Shown here: piece by piece, positions 46,301-54,654 of the stretch
Layout of the letters: each line of letters begins with the position of its first letter
How positions within the stretch are numbered: position 1 is the first letter of the stretch
Origin: Bacteroides eggerthii
GTDB lineage: Bacteria; Bacteroidota; Bacteroidia; Bacteroidales; Bacteroidaceae
NCBI RefSeq assembly: GCF_025146565.1
Contig: NZ_CP102258.1
Span: forward strand, 1,054,001-1,118,000
Reading direction: 5' to 3'
DNA: 64,000 nucleotides
Position numbers and translations under genes: made by a program
Notes under the pieces: model-generated
Told to the model about the DNA's origin: nothing
The model's input: only the letters and a program-made list of their open reading frames with translations
The model's database searches: none

Positions 46301-46774
46301 TTACTCCATGTTGGGAATGATTTGTGACAGAAACACGCGTACCTCTTCATGGGATGCAGCTTCATGCAGGACCATCATAATTGTGTCGTCTCCGGCAATC
46401 GTGCCCAGTATGGCAGGGCATTCGCGATTGTCAATGTCGTAGGCCATGCTACTGGCGTAGCCGGGGCGGGTGCGGATAACGGCAATATTCTTGGAGAAAT
46501 GGAGTGAGACGAATCCGCTGGTCATCAGCATTTCGCTTGCGCTTTGGGCGTTGTTGCGTTTGTACATGATGTTGTTGGGCAGTACATATACATATTTCCC
46601 GTTCATATTGGCAGCTTTGGCTACTTTCAGTTGTTTTAAGTCGCGTGACAAGGTGGCTTGAGTCAGTTCAAAGCCTTCTTTCCCTAAAGCTTGTAACAGT
46701 TCTTCTTGTGAGCTGATTTCTTTGCTTGAGATGATCATTTTGATGGCATCTAACCGATTAGCTTTCTTTTTCAT
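46301..46774 (-). CDS. argR: Arginine repressor ArgR
   Basis: 157 aa. N-terminal winged helix (RLDAIKMIISSKEISSQEEL and TQATLSRDLKQLKVAK) and C-terminal hexamerisation/arginine-binding domain with IRTRPGYASSMAYDID and GTIAGDDTIMMV, containing the GDD that contacts arginine. First gene of the leftward arginine operon; autoregulation is likely. Confidence 0.95.
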   Translation of the reverse strand: MKKKANRLDAIKMIISSKEISSQEELLQALGKEGFELTQATLSRDLKQLKVAKAANMNGKYVYVLPNNIMYKRNNAQSASEMLMTSGFVSLHFSKNIAVIRTRPGYASSMAYDIDNRECPAILGTIAGDDTIMMVLHEAASHEEVRVFLSQIIPNME

Positions 46775-46803
46775 GTTTCTGTATAATTATTCTTAGAACG
46801 GTG

Positions 46804-46811
46804 CAAAAGTA
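46804..46811 (-). promoter_or_regulatory. -7 box of the argR operon
   Basis: TACTTTTG on the minus strand, 30 bases before the argR start. Confidence 0.6.
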
Positions 46812-46975
46812 GGGAATATTTTGGAAAGAATATACGAAAATGGGATTTTTTTATTCTTTAATATGCAATAATTGTAAAAACAATGGTATATGTATGCATG
46901 GGCGGACCTGCTTCTCGGTAGGGGGTGGCAGGCTTGTCCGTAGGGCTATCTGTGATGAGGCTATGAGTGAAATAC

Positions 46976-47038
46976 AATTAAAAGGCTTATAATATAGAAT
47001 TAAAAGCCTATTAATTGCATATTATAAGCCTTTTAATT
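46976..47038. repeat. 20-bp perfect inverted repeat with a third internal copy
   Basis: AATTAAAAGGCTTATAATAT (46976-46995) is repeated exactly inverted at 47019-47038. The 23-nt loop contains AATTAAAAGCCT, a near copy of the first 12 bases. The structure touches the -7 box TACCTTTG of the HU-like gene and would cover its -33 region, so it may act as operator or as a 5' structure. Nothing else is seen in 46812-46975. Confidence 0.85.
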
Positions 47039-47039
47039 C

Positions 47040-47047
47040 TACCTTTG
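47040..47047 (+). promoter_or_regulatory. -7 box of the HU-like gene
   Basis: TACCTTTG directly after the right arm of the inverted repeat, 57 bases before the ATG. Confidence 0.55.
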
Positions 47048-47104
47048 TAGCAACTTCAGGCAGGCAGCCTGAGGAAGTTATTCACCTTCTAAAATAAAGT
47101 CAGT

Positions 47105-47500
47105 ATGTTTTATAAAAAGAGTCGCGCCAAAGTAGGCGGGAAATACAAATGGTTTCCCCGCGCATGTGTCAACAAACACACAGTCAATACGCAGGATTTG
47201 GGAGAAGCCATCAGCCGGAGGTGTACGGTTACGCCTGCGGATGTGCATGCGGTGATCCGTTCATTGCCCGAAGTCATGTCGTTCTTTATGGAGAACGGCA
47301 ACAGTGTCCATCTGGACGGGCTTGGCTCTTTCTATTACAAACTGAGCTGTGCGGGCAACGGAGTGGATACGCCCGAAGAGGTCAGCAGGGAGCAAGTGAA
47401 AGCTGTTCGCGTACAGTTCATCCCTGAACGCCGTAAGAAATGCGGTAAGTATTGCCGGGCCTTGGGCGAAGGGGTGGAACTGGTGAAATTAGGCGATTAG
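47105..47500 (+). CDS. HU-like DNA-binding protein (HU-HIG type)
   Basis: 131 aa basic protein of the Bacteroidetes HU/IHF-like group: the start MFYKKSRAKVGGKYKWFPRA with R/K-rich tail and the helical core TQDLGEAISRRCTVTPADVH, then GNSVHLDGLGSFYYKLSC corresponding to the V-x-L-x-x-F-G-x-F segment of HU. It would bind and bend DNA. Monocistronic, between the arginine and rhamnose operons. Confidence 0.85.
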   Translation: MFYKKSRAKVGGKYKWFPRACVNKHTVNTQDLGEAISRRCTVTPADVHAVIRSLPEVMSFFMENGNSVHLDGLGSFYYKLSCAGNGVDTPEEVSREQVKAVRVQFIPERRKKCGKYCRALGEGVELVKLGD

Positions 47501-47605
47501 TTTTCTTTACACATCAAGGCTGTGGAATAAGAAACCGGATGTGGTAATTGGGGGAGGAGATGGATTATCAAATCTGACATCCTTTCAGTCAAAATAAGTA
47601 CAAGG

Positions 47606-47631
47606 AATAGGGGGTGATTCCCCTATTTTTG
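47606..47631 (+). terminator. Hairpin with embedded -7 box between the HU-like gene and rhaB
   Basis: AATAGGGG pairs with CCCCTATT, followed by TTTG, so it can terminate the HU-like transcript. The same bases contain TATTTTTG (47624-47631), a -7 box 31 bases before rhaB. The 16-mer ATTCCCCTATTTTTGT recurs at 63208-63223 ahead of the last gene. Confidence 0.6.
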
Positions 47632-47662
47632 TATTATGAAACAGTGACTAAAACTAATTACC

Positions 47663-49135
47663 ATGAAACAATGTTTTTTTGCGGTCGATTTGGGCGCTAC
47701 CAGTGGCCGTACTATCTTGGGAACCTTCACGCCGGAGGGATTGGAAATGGAAGACGTAAACCGTTTCCCGAACCGTTTGATTGAAACCGGCGGACATTTC
47801 TACTGGGATATCTATGAACTTTACCGGAATATTATCGAAGGGCTGAAAATAGTCGCTCAAAGGGGTGATGTTGAGATTACCTCTATCGGCATTGATACAT
47901 GGGGAGTGGATTTTGTCTGTGTGGGGAAAGACGGAGGTTTCATTCGTCAGCCTTATTCTTATAGAGATCCTCATACCGTCGGAGCATCTGACATATTCTT
48001 TAGGAAAGTTCCCCGTAAACAGGTTTATGAGTGGACGGGCATCCAGGTAATGAACTTCAACTCCTTGTTCCAGCTTGATACATTGAGGCGTAATGATGAC
48101 AGTGCATTGGCTGCTGCTGATAAACTGCTTTTCATACCGGATGCTTTGAGTTATATGCTGACCGGTGAAATGGTGACAGAGTATACCATTGCAAGTACTG
48201 CACAGTTGATCAATGCGAAAACCCGTAAGTTTGAAGATGCTTTACTGTATGAAATAGGTCTTACAAGATCCAATTTCGGCCGCTTCGTCTATCCGGGAGA
48301 CAAAGTCGGTGTATTGACAAAAGAAGTGCAGACCATGACCGGGCTTGGCGCTATACCCGTAATAGCTGTGGCAGGGCATGACACAGCCTCGGCAGTTGCT
48401 TCAGTCCCTGCCGTAAATCGTAATTTTGCTTATTTAAGTAGCGGCACCTGGTCGCTGATGGGAGTGGAGACGGATGCTCCGGTTATTACAGAGGAAACAG
48501 AGGCTCTGAACTTCACCAATGAAGGCGGTGTGGAAGGGACGATTCGTTTATTGAAGAACATCTGCGGAATGTGGCTGTTGGAACGTTGCCGCACTGCATG
48601 GGGGGAAACTTCTTATCCGGAGCTCATATCCGAAGCAAATGCAAGTGAGCCTTTTCGTAGTCTGATCAATCCGGATGATGCTCTGTTTGCCAATCCGGCC
48701 GATATGGAACAGGCCATAAAGAACTACTGCTCGGATCATCGCCAGCCTGTTCCGCAAACGAGAGGGCAGGTAGTACGCTGCATATTCGAAAGCCTTGCTT
48801 TGCGCTACCGTCAAGTATTGGACAATCTTCGTACCCTTTCTCCTTGTCAGGTAGAAACCCTTCATGTGATTGGCGGCGGAAGCCGTAATGATTTGTTGAA
48901 TCAATGGACCGCTAATGCAATTGGTATTCCCGTTGTTGCAGGTCCTTCTGAGGCGACCGCAATCGGCAACGTCATGATTCAGGCATTAACAGCCGGAACG
49001 GCAAAAGACATTTCCTCCATGCGCCGGCTCATCAACGGCTCCATTCCTTTAAAAACTTTCTATCCGGAAGATACGGAAATGTGGGATGCTGCGTACTTGC
49101 ACTTTAAGCAGATGACAATGATAACCAACAATTAA
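47663..49135 (+). CDS. rhaB: Rhamnulokinase
   Basis: 490 aa FGGY-family sugar kinase. N-terminal phosphate loop FAVDLGATSGRTILG, TSIGIDTWGVDFVCV, VAGHDTASAVASVP and the C-terminal LHVIGGGSRNDLLNQWTA. It phosphorylates L-rhamnulose. First gene of a rhaB-rhaA-rhaT-rhaD-fucO operon, the order known from B. thetaiotaomicron (there named rhaKIPAO). Confidence 0.96.
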   Translation: MKQCFFAVDLGATSGRTILGTFTPEGLEMEDVNRFPNRLIETGGHFYWDIYELYRNIIEGLKIVAQRGDVEITSIGIDTWGVDFVCVGKDGGFIRQPYSYRDPHTVGASDIFFRKVPRKQVYEWTGIQVMNFNSLFQLDTLRRNDDSALAAADKLLFIPDALSYMLTGEMVTEYTIASTAQLINAKTRKFEDALLYEIGLTRSNFGRFVYPGDKVGVLTKEVQTMTGLGAIPVIAVAGHDTASAVASVPAVNRNFAYLSSGTWSLMGVETDAPVITEETEALNFTNEGGVEGTIRLLKNICGMWLLERCRTAWGETSYPELISEANASEPFRSLINPDDALFANPADMEQAIKNYCSDHRQPVPQTRGQVVRCIFESLALRYRQVLDNLRTLSPCQVETLHVIGGGSRNDLLNQWTANAIGIPVVAGPSEATAIGNVMIQALTAGTAKDISSMRRLINGSIPLKTFYPEDTEMWDAAYLHFKQMTMITNN

Positions 49136-49159
49136 ATTATAATTAAAAAAATCAGTATC

Positions 49160-50413
49160 ATGAAAGAAGAATTGATAACAAAAGCCTATGAGGTAGCCAA
49201 AGAACGCTATGCGGCTTTGGGTGTGGATGTAGAAAAAGTGATGGAGCAACTCCAGAAGGTGGCGATATCCATGCATTGTTGGCAGGCCGATGATGTTATC
49301 GGGTTTGAGTCGGGTGGCTCATTGACCGGTGGTATCCAAACGACAGGAAATTATCCGGGTAAGGCCCGTAACATGGAAGAACTGCGTAATGACATCTTGA
49401 AAGCCGCTTCTTATATCCCGGGTAAGCATCGCTTGAATCTGCACGAGATTTATGGTGACTTTGACGGTGCGTTTGTCGACCGCGACCAGGTAGAAGTGAA
49501 ACATTTTGAGAGTTGGATGCAATGGGCTGCTGAAAATGGCATGAAGCTGGATTTCAACTCAACGTCTTTCTCGCATCCGAAAAGCGGTAACCTGTCTTTG
49601 TCTAACCCCGATAAGGGCATTCGTGATTTCTGGATCGAGCATACCAAGCGTTGTCGTGCCATTGCAGAGGAAATGGGACGCAGACAAGGGGATCCCTGTA
49701 TCATGAACCTTTGGGTGCACGATGGCAGCAAAGATGTTACGGTTAATCGTATGAAATATCGCGAACTGTTTAAGGACTCTCTCGACCGGATTTTTGCTAC
49801 GGAGTATAAAAATATGAAGGATTGTTTGGAATCTAAAGTGTTCGGCATCGGCTTGGAAAGCTATACGGTAGGTTCTAATGAGTTCTGTGTGGGATATAGC
49901 GTGCAACATCAGAAACTCATCACTATCGATACGGGACATTTTCACCCGACGGAAAGTGCCGCAGACAAAGTATCGTCTATGTTGTTGTTCGTTCCGGAAT
50001 TGATGCTTCATGTCAGCCGGCCGATACGTTGGGATTCCGACCATGTGACTATTATGGATGATCCTACATTGGAACTCTTCCAAGAGATTGTTCGTTGCAA
50101 TGCTTTGGATCGCGTACATATTGGTCTCGACTATTTCGATGCTTCCATTAATCGTATTGGCGCTTATGTCATCGGTACTCGTGCTGCGCAAAAGTGTATG
50201 TTGCGTGCGTTGTTGGAGCCATTGGCCAAGCTTCGTGAGTATGAAGCCGCCGGTCAGGGTTTCCAGCGCCTGGCTTTGTTGGAAGAGGCAAAGGCCCTGC
50301 CTTGGAATGCTGTTTGGGATATGTTCTGCTTGAAGAATAATGTTCCGGTAGGCGAAGAGTTTATACCTGAGATAGAGAAATATGAAGTTGAAGTTACATC
50401 AAAACGTAACTGA
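49160..50413 (+). CDS. rhaA: L-rhamnose isomerase
   Basis: 417 aa, normal length. Characteristic start YEVAKERYAALGVDVE and MHCWQADDVIGFE, metal-site regions FNSTSFSHPKSGNLSLSNPD, LWVHDGSKD, and TIDTGHFHPTES. It converts L-rhamnose to L-rhamnulose. It follows rhaB by 24 bp. Confidence 0.97.
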   Translation: MKEELITKAYEVAKERYAALGVDVEKVMEQLQKVAISMHCWQADDVIGFESGGSLTGGIQTTGNYPGKARNMEELRNDILKAASYIPGKHRLNLHEIYGDFDGAFVDRDQVEVKHFESWMQWAAENGMKLDFNSTSFSHPKSGNLSLSNPDKGIRDFWIEHTKRCRAIAEEMGRRQGDPCIMNLWVHDGSKDVTVNRMKYRELFKDSLDRIFATEYKNMKDCLESKVFGIGLESYTVGSNEFCVGYSVQHQKLITIDTGHFHPTESAADKVSSMLLFVPELMLHVSRPIRWDSDHVTIMDDPTLELFQEIVRCNALDRVHIGLDYFDASINRIGAYVIGTRAAQKCMLRALLEPLAKLREYEAAGQGFQRLALLEEAKALPWNAVWDMFCLKNNVPVGEEFIPEIEKYEVEVTSKRN

Positions 50414-50430
50414 ACCAAGTAGAGTTAGTG

Positions 50431-50471
50431 AGAGTGCTTGGCGGGGAAAGTAGACCTTTGCCCGCTACTCT
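50431..50471 (+). other. Hairpin between rhaA and rhaT
   Basis: AGAGT..GCGGG pairs with CCCGC.ACTCT with one bulge and a 15-nt loop. Only a short T-rich stretch follows, so it may be a processing or partial termination structure within the operon. Confidence 0.45.
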
Positions 50472-50494
50472 TATTACTTGTCGAATATTAATCG

Positions 50495-51535
50495 TTGATT
50501 ATTATGAATACACTAATAGGATTGTTGATCATCGCTATTGGCAGTTTTGGACAAAGCAGTTCATATGTGCCTATCAATAAAGTTAAAGGTTGGTCTTGGG
50601 AAAGCTTCTGGTTGATACAGGGTGTTTTTGCCTGGCTTGTTTTTCCGTTGTTGGGAGCCTTGCTTGCCATTCCGGCTGGCAGCAATCTGATTGAACTCTG
50701 GGGAACCGGTGGCGCATTGCCGGCCATTGTCTATGGCGTCCTTTGGGGAGTAGGCGGCCTGACGTTCGGATTGAGTATGCGCTATCTGGGTGTCGCTTTG
50801 GGGCAAAGTATCGCTTTGGGCACTTGTGCCGGTTTTGGAACTCTGTTTCCTGCTTTGTTTGCCGGAAAGGATTTGTTGCATGGCGACGGGTTGATGCTCC
50901 TTATTGGTGTCTGTATTACTTTGGCGGGAATTGCGGTTATTGGTTATGCCGGCAGTTTGCGCTCCAAGAATATGAGTGAAGAGGAAAAAAAGGCGGCAGT
51001 AAAGGACTTCGCATTGACAAAGGGATTGCTGGTCGCTTTGCTGGCGGGGGTGATGAGTGCATGCTTTGCTCTTGGGCTGGATGCCGGAACACCTATTAAA
51101 GATGCGGCATTGGCGGGTGGTGTTGCTCCGTTGTATGCCGGGCTTCCTGTTATCTTTCTGGTTACCCTGGGAGGCTTCTTTACCAATGCGGTTTATTGTA
51201 TTCAGCAGAATGTAAAAAACAAGACCGGTAAGGAATATTTGTCGGTTAAGGGGAATACATTTATAAATAACCTTTTGTTCTGTGCCCTTGCCGGTGTTCT
51301 GTGGTATTCACAATTCTTTGGACTGGAAATGGGCAAGAGCTTTTTGGGCGGCAGTCCGATATTGCTTGCTTTTTCCTGGAGCATACTGATGTCGTTGAAT
51401 GTGACATTCAGCAATGTTTGGGGAATCTTGCTGAAAGAGTGGAAAGGGTGTGGATCTCGTACCATTGGTGTGCTGTTGCTGGGATTGGTGATTCTTGTCA
51501 CTTCCATTATTGTAGTGGCAATGGCGCAAGCATAA
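50495..51535 (+). CDS. rhaT: L-rhamnose/proton symporter
   Basis: 346 aa with about ten hydrophobic segments. RhaT family marks: start IGLLIIAIGSFGQSSSYVPI, WSWESFWLIQGVFAWLVFP, LGVALGQSIALGTCAGFGTL. It imports rhamnose across the inner membrane. It is followed by the IS5-type element, which separates it from rhaD. Confidence 0.95.
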   Translation: MIIMNTLIGLLIIAIGSFGQSSSYVPINKVKGWSWESFWLIQGVFAWLVFPLLGALLAIPAGSNLIELWGTGGALPAIVYGVLWGVGGLTFGLSMRYLGVALGQSIALGTCAGFGTLFPALFAGKDLLHGDGLMLLIGVCITLAGIAVIGYAGSLRSKNMSEEEKKAAVKDFALTKGLLVALLAGVMSACFALGLDAGTPIKDAALAGGVAPLYAGLPVIFLVTLGGFFTNAVYCIQQNVKNKTGKEYLSVKGNTFINNLLFCALAGVLWYSQFFGLEMGKSFLGGSPILLAFSWSILMSLNVTFSNVWGILLKEWKGCGSRTIGVLLLGLVILVTSIIVVAMAQA

Positions 51536-51545
51536 AATGATATAA

Positions 51546-52403
51546 GAGCCTGTTTAAATTTTCAAGTTTGATATTGAAAGAGTGTTTCTTCTTTCCTCGA
51601 AAATGATTATTTTTAAGTTACCACACTTGAAATAATTTTATGTATTCGACGGATTTAGAAGAAACACAGTGGCAAGTTATCAAGAAAATCTTGAACCTGC
51701 AAGAAAGAAAACGAAAATATAATTTGCGTGAGATATGGAATTCCATCTTCTATCTCGTGAAAACGGGTTGCCAATGGCGTATGCTCCCCTCCCATTTTGC
51801 CCCTTGGGAACTGGTTTATTACTATTATCGCAAATGGTCTTCCATGGGTGAATTTGACTTGTTGCTGAATAATTTACGTGAGAAAGTCCGTGTCAAGCAA
51901 GGTCAAAAAGCCGAAGCGAGCGTGGGTATTATGGACAGTCAAAGCGTCCGCTGGGGTGATAACCGTTCTCTCAATGGCATTGACGGCAATAAGAAGGTGA
52001 AGGGCATTAAGCGTCATGTTGTCGTGGACAAGAACGGTTTCCTGATAGCTGTCATGGTAACAATAGCTTGCGTACATGACGGAAAGGCCGCTTACCTGTT
52101 GGCCAGATGTTTGAAGGAGCTTTGTTGCAATATCAAAGTTATCTTGGCGGATGCCGGATATAGGGGAGAAGTGGCTGCCAAAATTAAAAAAGTTTTCGGA
52201 TATGCGCTTGAAGTCATTGTAAGCGGAAACAAGTCAAACGGCTTTAAACCAATAGGAAAGAGATGGATTGTGGAAAGAACTTTCTCATGGTTTGATAATT
52301 ATAGGAGGCTCTGCCGAAACTACGAATTTACGTTCGATTCGGCAGAGGAGATGGTGAAACTTGCTGCAATAAGAATGTTGCTGAACAAAATTTAAACAGG
52401 CTC
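51546..52403 (+). mobile_element. IS5-family insertion sequence, intact
   Basis: 858-bp element with perfect inverted ends GAGCCTGTTTAAATTTT / AAAATTTAAACAGGCTC. TAA flanks both ends (51543-51545 and 52404-52406), a TNA-type 3-bp target duplication as in the IS1031 subgroup. It lies between rhaT and rhaD in the operon's own direction. The transposase stop lies within the right inverted repeat. Confidence 0.92.
51640..52395 (+). CDS. IS5-family transposase
   Basis: 251-aa single-frame DDE transposase. N-terminal YSTDLEETQWQVIKKILN and WNSIFYLVKTGCQWRMLP; catalytic Asp in IMDSQSVRWGD, second Asp in ILADAGYRGE, and Glu in WIVERTFSWFDNYRRLCRNY. Intact, so possibly active. Confidence 0.96.
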   Translation: MYSTDLEETQWQVIKKILNLQERKRKYNLREIWNSIFYLVKTGCQWRMLPSHFAPWELVYYYYRKWSSMGEFDLLLNNLREKVRVKQGQKAEASVGIMDSQSVRWGDNRSLNGIDGNKKVKGIKRHVVVDKNGFLIAVMVTIACVHDGKAAYLLARCLKELCCNIKVILADAGYRGEVAAKIKKVFGYALEVIVSGNKSNGFKPIGKRWIVERTFSWFDNYRRLCRNYEFTFDSAEEMVKLAAIRMLLNKI

Positions 52404-52431
52404 TAAAATATAATCATTAAAAATAAAAGAC

Positions 52432-53241
52432 ATGAAATCAATTCTTGAAAATCGTCCTGCCTTGGCTCGTGAAGTCAATCAGGTGGCAGAAGTGGCTGGT
52501 TACCTTTGGCAAAAAGGGTGGGCGGAACGTAATGGAGGTAATATAACTCTGAATATTACGGAATATATAGATGATGAAATCAGAAGCCTTCCGGCTATCA
52601 GTGAGGTGAAGCAAATAGGGAAAAAACTTCCTTTTCTGAAGGGATGTTATTTCTATTGTAAAGGGACTCAGATGCGCATGCGCGATTTAGCGCGCTGGCC
52701 CATGGAGAATGGCTCGGTAATTCGTATTCTGGACGATTGTTCCAGTTATGTGATTATTGCCGATAAACCGGTGATGCCGACATCGGAGTTGCCTTCCCAT
52801 CTTGCGGTTCATAATTATCTGATTGGAAAGGGTTCTCCTTATAGAGCGTCTTTGCATACGCATCCTATTGAGCTTATTGCTATGACCCACAATAAGAAGT
52901 TCATGGAAAAAGATGTGGCTACTAATTTGCTTTGGAGCATGATTCCGGAAACAAAAGCCTTCTGTCCACGTGGCTTGGGAATGATTCCTTACGAGTTGCC
53001 GAGTTCTGTGAAATTGGCCGATGCTACTATCGAGGCTTTGAGTGATTATGATGTAGCCATGTGGGAAAAGCATGGGGTTTTTGCAGTGGATGTAGATATA
53101 ATGTCTGCTTTCGACCAGATAGATGTATTAAATAAATCTGCGCTGATTTACATTGCTTCCAAGAACATGGGCTTCGAACCGGATGGTATGAGTCGGGAGC
53201 AGATGAAAGAGATGACTAAGGCTTTTAATTTACCTAAATAA
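52432..53241 (+). CDS. rhaD: Rhamnulose-1-phosphate aldolase
   Basis: 269 aa class II aldolase. NGGNITLN is the phosphate-binding segment, SLHTHPIELIAMTH carries zinc ligands, and WEKHGVFAVD the third His region. It cleaves rhamnulose-1-phosphate into DHAP and L-lactaldehyde. It lies 28 bp after the IS5-type element; its expression now depends on read-through of the element or a promoter within it. Confidence 0.94.
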   Translation: MKSILENRPALAREVNQVAEVAGYLWQKGWAERNGGNITLNITEYIDDEIRSLPAISEVKQIGKKLPFLKGCYFYCKGTQMRMRDLARWPMENGSVIRILDDCSSYVIIADKPVMPTSELPSHLAVHNYLIGKGSPYRASLHTHPIELIAMTHNKKFMEKDVATNLLWSMIPETKAFCPRGLGMIPYELPSSVKLADATIEALSDYDVAMWEKHGVFAVDVDIMSAFDQIDVLNKSALIYIASKNMGFEPDGMSREQMKEMTKAFNLPK

Positions 53242-53256
53242 AAGTAGAGCATAATT

Positions 53257-54411
53257 ATGTATAGGATGATATTGAACGAAACCTCTTATTTTGGAGCAGG
53301 CTGTCGCGAGACAATCGCGGTGGAAGCTATGCGCAGAGGTTTCAAGAAAGCATTTTTTGTGACAGACAAGGACTTGATTAAATTCAAGGTAGCAGATAAG
53401 ATTATTGAAGTTTTTGAGAAGAATCATATTCCTTATGAGCTTTTCTGCGATGTAAAAGCTAATCCTACTATTGCTAATGTGCAGAAAGGTGTGGATGCTT
53501 TTAAGGCATCGGGTGCTGATTTTATTGTGGCTTTGGGTGGAGGCTCTTCCATTGATACGGCAAAGGGCATTGGCATTGTAGTGAATAATCCGGATTTTGC
53601 AGATGTGAAATCGCTGGAAGGTGTGGCTGCAACCCGCTATAAGGCTGTTCCGACTTTTGCTTTGCCCACAACGGCAGGAACTGCGGCTGAGGTCACTATT
53701 AATTATGTGATAATTGATGAAGATGCAAAGAAGAAGATGGTTTGTGTAGACCCCAATGATATTCCGGCTGTGGCAATTGTAGATCCTGAATTGATGTATT
53801 CTATGCCGAAGGGTCTGACGGCGGCAACAGGTATGGATGCCTTGACGCATGCTATCGAAAGCTACATAACTCCGGGGGCTTGGGCTATGTCGGATATGTT
53901 TGAACTGAAGGCTATTGAAATGATTGCTGCCAATTTGAAAGCGGCTGTCGATAATGGTAATGATGTGGTTGCCCGCGAAGCTATGTCTCAAGCACAATAT
54001 ATTGCCGGCATGGGATTCAGTAATGTCGGTTTGGGCATCGTTCATTCAATGGCGCATCCGTTGGGAGCTCATTATGACACTCCGCATGGTGTTGCCAATG
54101 CATTACTTTTGCCGTATGTAATGGAATATAATGCAGAATCTCCGGCTGCTCCGAAATATATCAATATAGCTAAAGCTATGGGAGTGAATACGGATGGCAT
54201 GACCGAGCTCGAAGGTGTGCGTGCAGCAGTGGAGGCAGTCCGGAACTTATCGTTGAGTATCGGTATTCCTCAAAAGCTGCATGAAATCAATGTGAGAGAA
54301 GAAGACTTGCATCAATTGGCTATTGACGCTTTCAATGATGTTTGTACAGGGGGTAATCCTCGTTCCACTTCTGTCGAGGAAATTGAAGAATTATACCGTA
54401 AGGCTTTTTAA
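53257..54411 (+). CDS. fucO: Lactaldehyde reductase (iron-type alcohol dehydrogenase)
   Basis: 384 aa group III alcohol dehydrogenase. NAD-site GGGSSIDTAKGIG, TTAGTAAEVTINYVI, and metal-binding histidines in GIVHSMAHPLGAHYDTPHG. It reduces L-lactaldehyde to 1,2-propanediol during anaerobic rhamnose use. 15 bp after rhaD and followed by a terminator; the B. thetaiotaomicron counterpart is called rhaO. Confidence 0.95.
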   Translation: MYRMILNETSYFGAGCRETIAVEAMRRGFKKAFFVTDKDLIKFKVADKIIEVFEKNHIPYELFCDVKANPTIANVQKGVDAFKASGADFIVALGGGSSIDTAKGIGIVVNNPDFADVKSLEGVAATRYKAVPTFALPTTAGTAAEVTINYVIIDEDAKKKMVCVDPNDIPAVAIVDPELMYSMPKGLTAATGMDALTHAIESYITPGAWAMSDMFELKAIEMIAANLKAAVDNGNDVVAREAMSQAQYIAGMGFSNVGLGIVHSMAHPLGAHYDTPHGVANALLLPYVMEYNAESPAAPKYINIAKAMGVNTDGMTELEGVRAAVEAVRNLSLSIGIPQKLHEINVREEDLHQLAIDAFNDVCTGGNPRSTSVEEIEELYRKAF

Positions 54412-54465
54412 TTTATATCGGACTCACGTTATATTAAGGCAGTAACTGTATACAATTTTACAGCA

Positions 54466-54508
54466 AAGCCTCCTATAAATAATTATACGATTTATGGGAG
54501 GCTTATAT
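54466..54508 (+). terminator. Terminator of the rhamnose operon
   Basis: AAGCCTCCTATAAA pairs with TTTATGGGAGGCTT (one T-G pair), loop 11 nt, followed by ATATTTT. Confidence 0.85.
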
Positions 54509-54617
54509 TTTAACAAACCCTTGTCTTGCACATACCGCTTTGGTGGCTACCTTCGTTTTCTATTGTGTTTTTTTTATTAAAGATTTCATAAATGCCTCTT
54601 CTTTCATAAATATTTTC

Positions 54618-54625
54618 TATTTTTG
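54618..54625 (+). promoter_or_regulatory. -7 box of the AraC regulator
   Basis: TATTTTTG matches TAnnTTTG, 29 bases before the ATG at 54655. Confidence 0.55.
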
Positions 54626-54654
54626 TCAAGCACCTACTATGAAGTGTACACATT

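Noticed and set aside
46976..47038. Invertible promoter flanked by 20-bp inverted repeats
   Set aside because: The internal segment is only 23 bp and contains no promoter that would turn over; known Bacteroides invertons are much longer, and no invertase is adjacent.
53230..54045. 271-codon leftward reading frame opposite fucO
   Set aside because: Composition (Cys, His, Ile-rich) is that of an antisense shadow, and fucO on the other strand has full family motifs.
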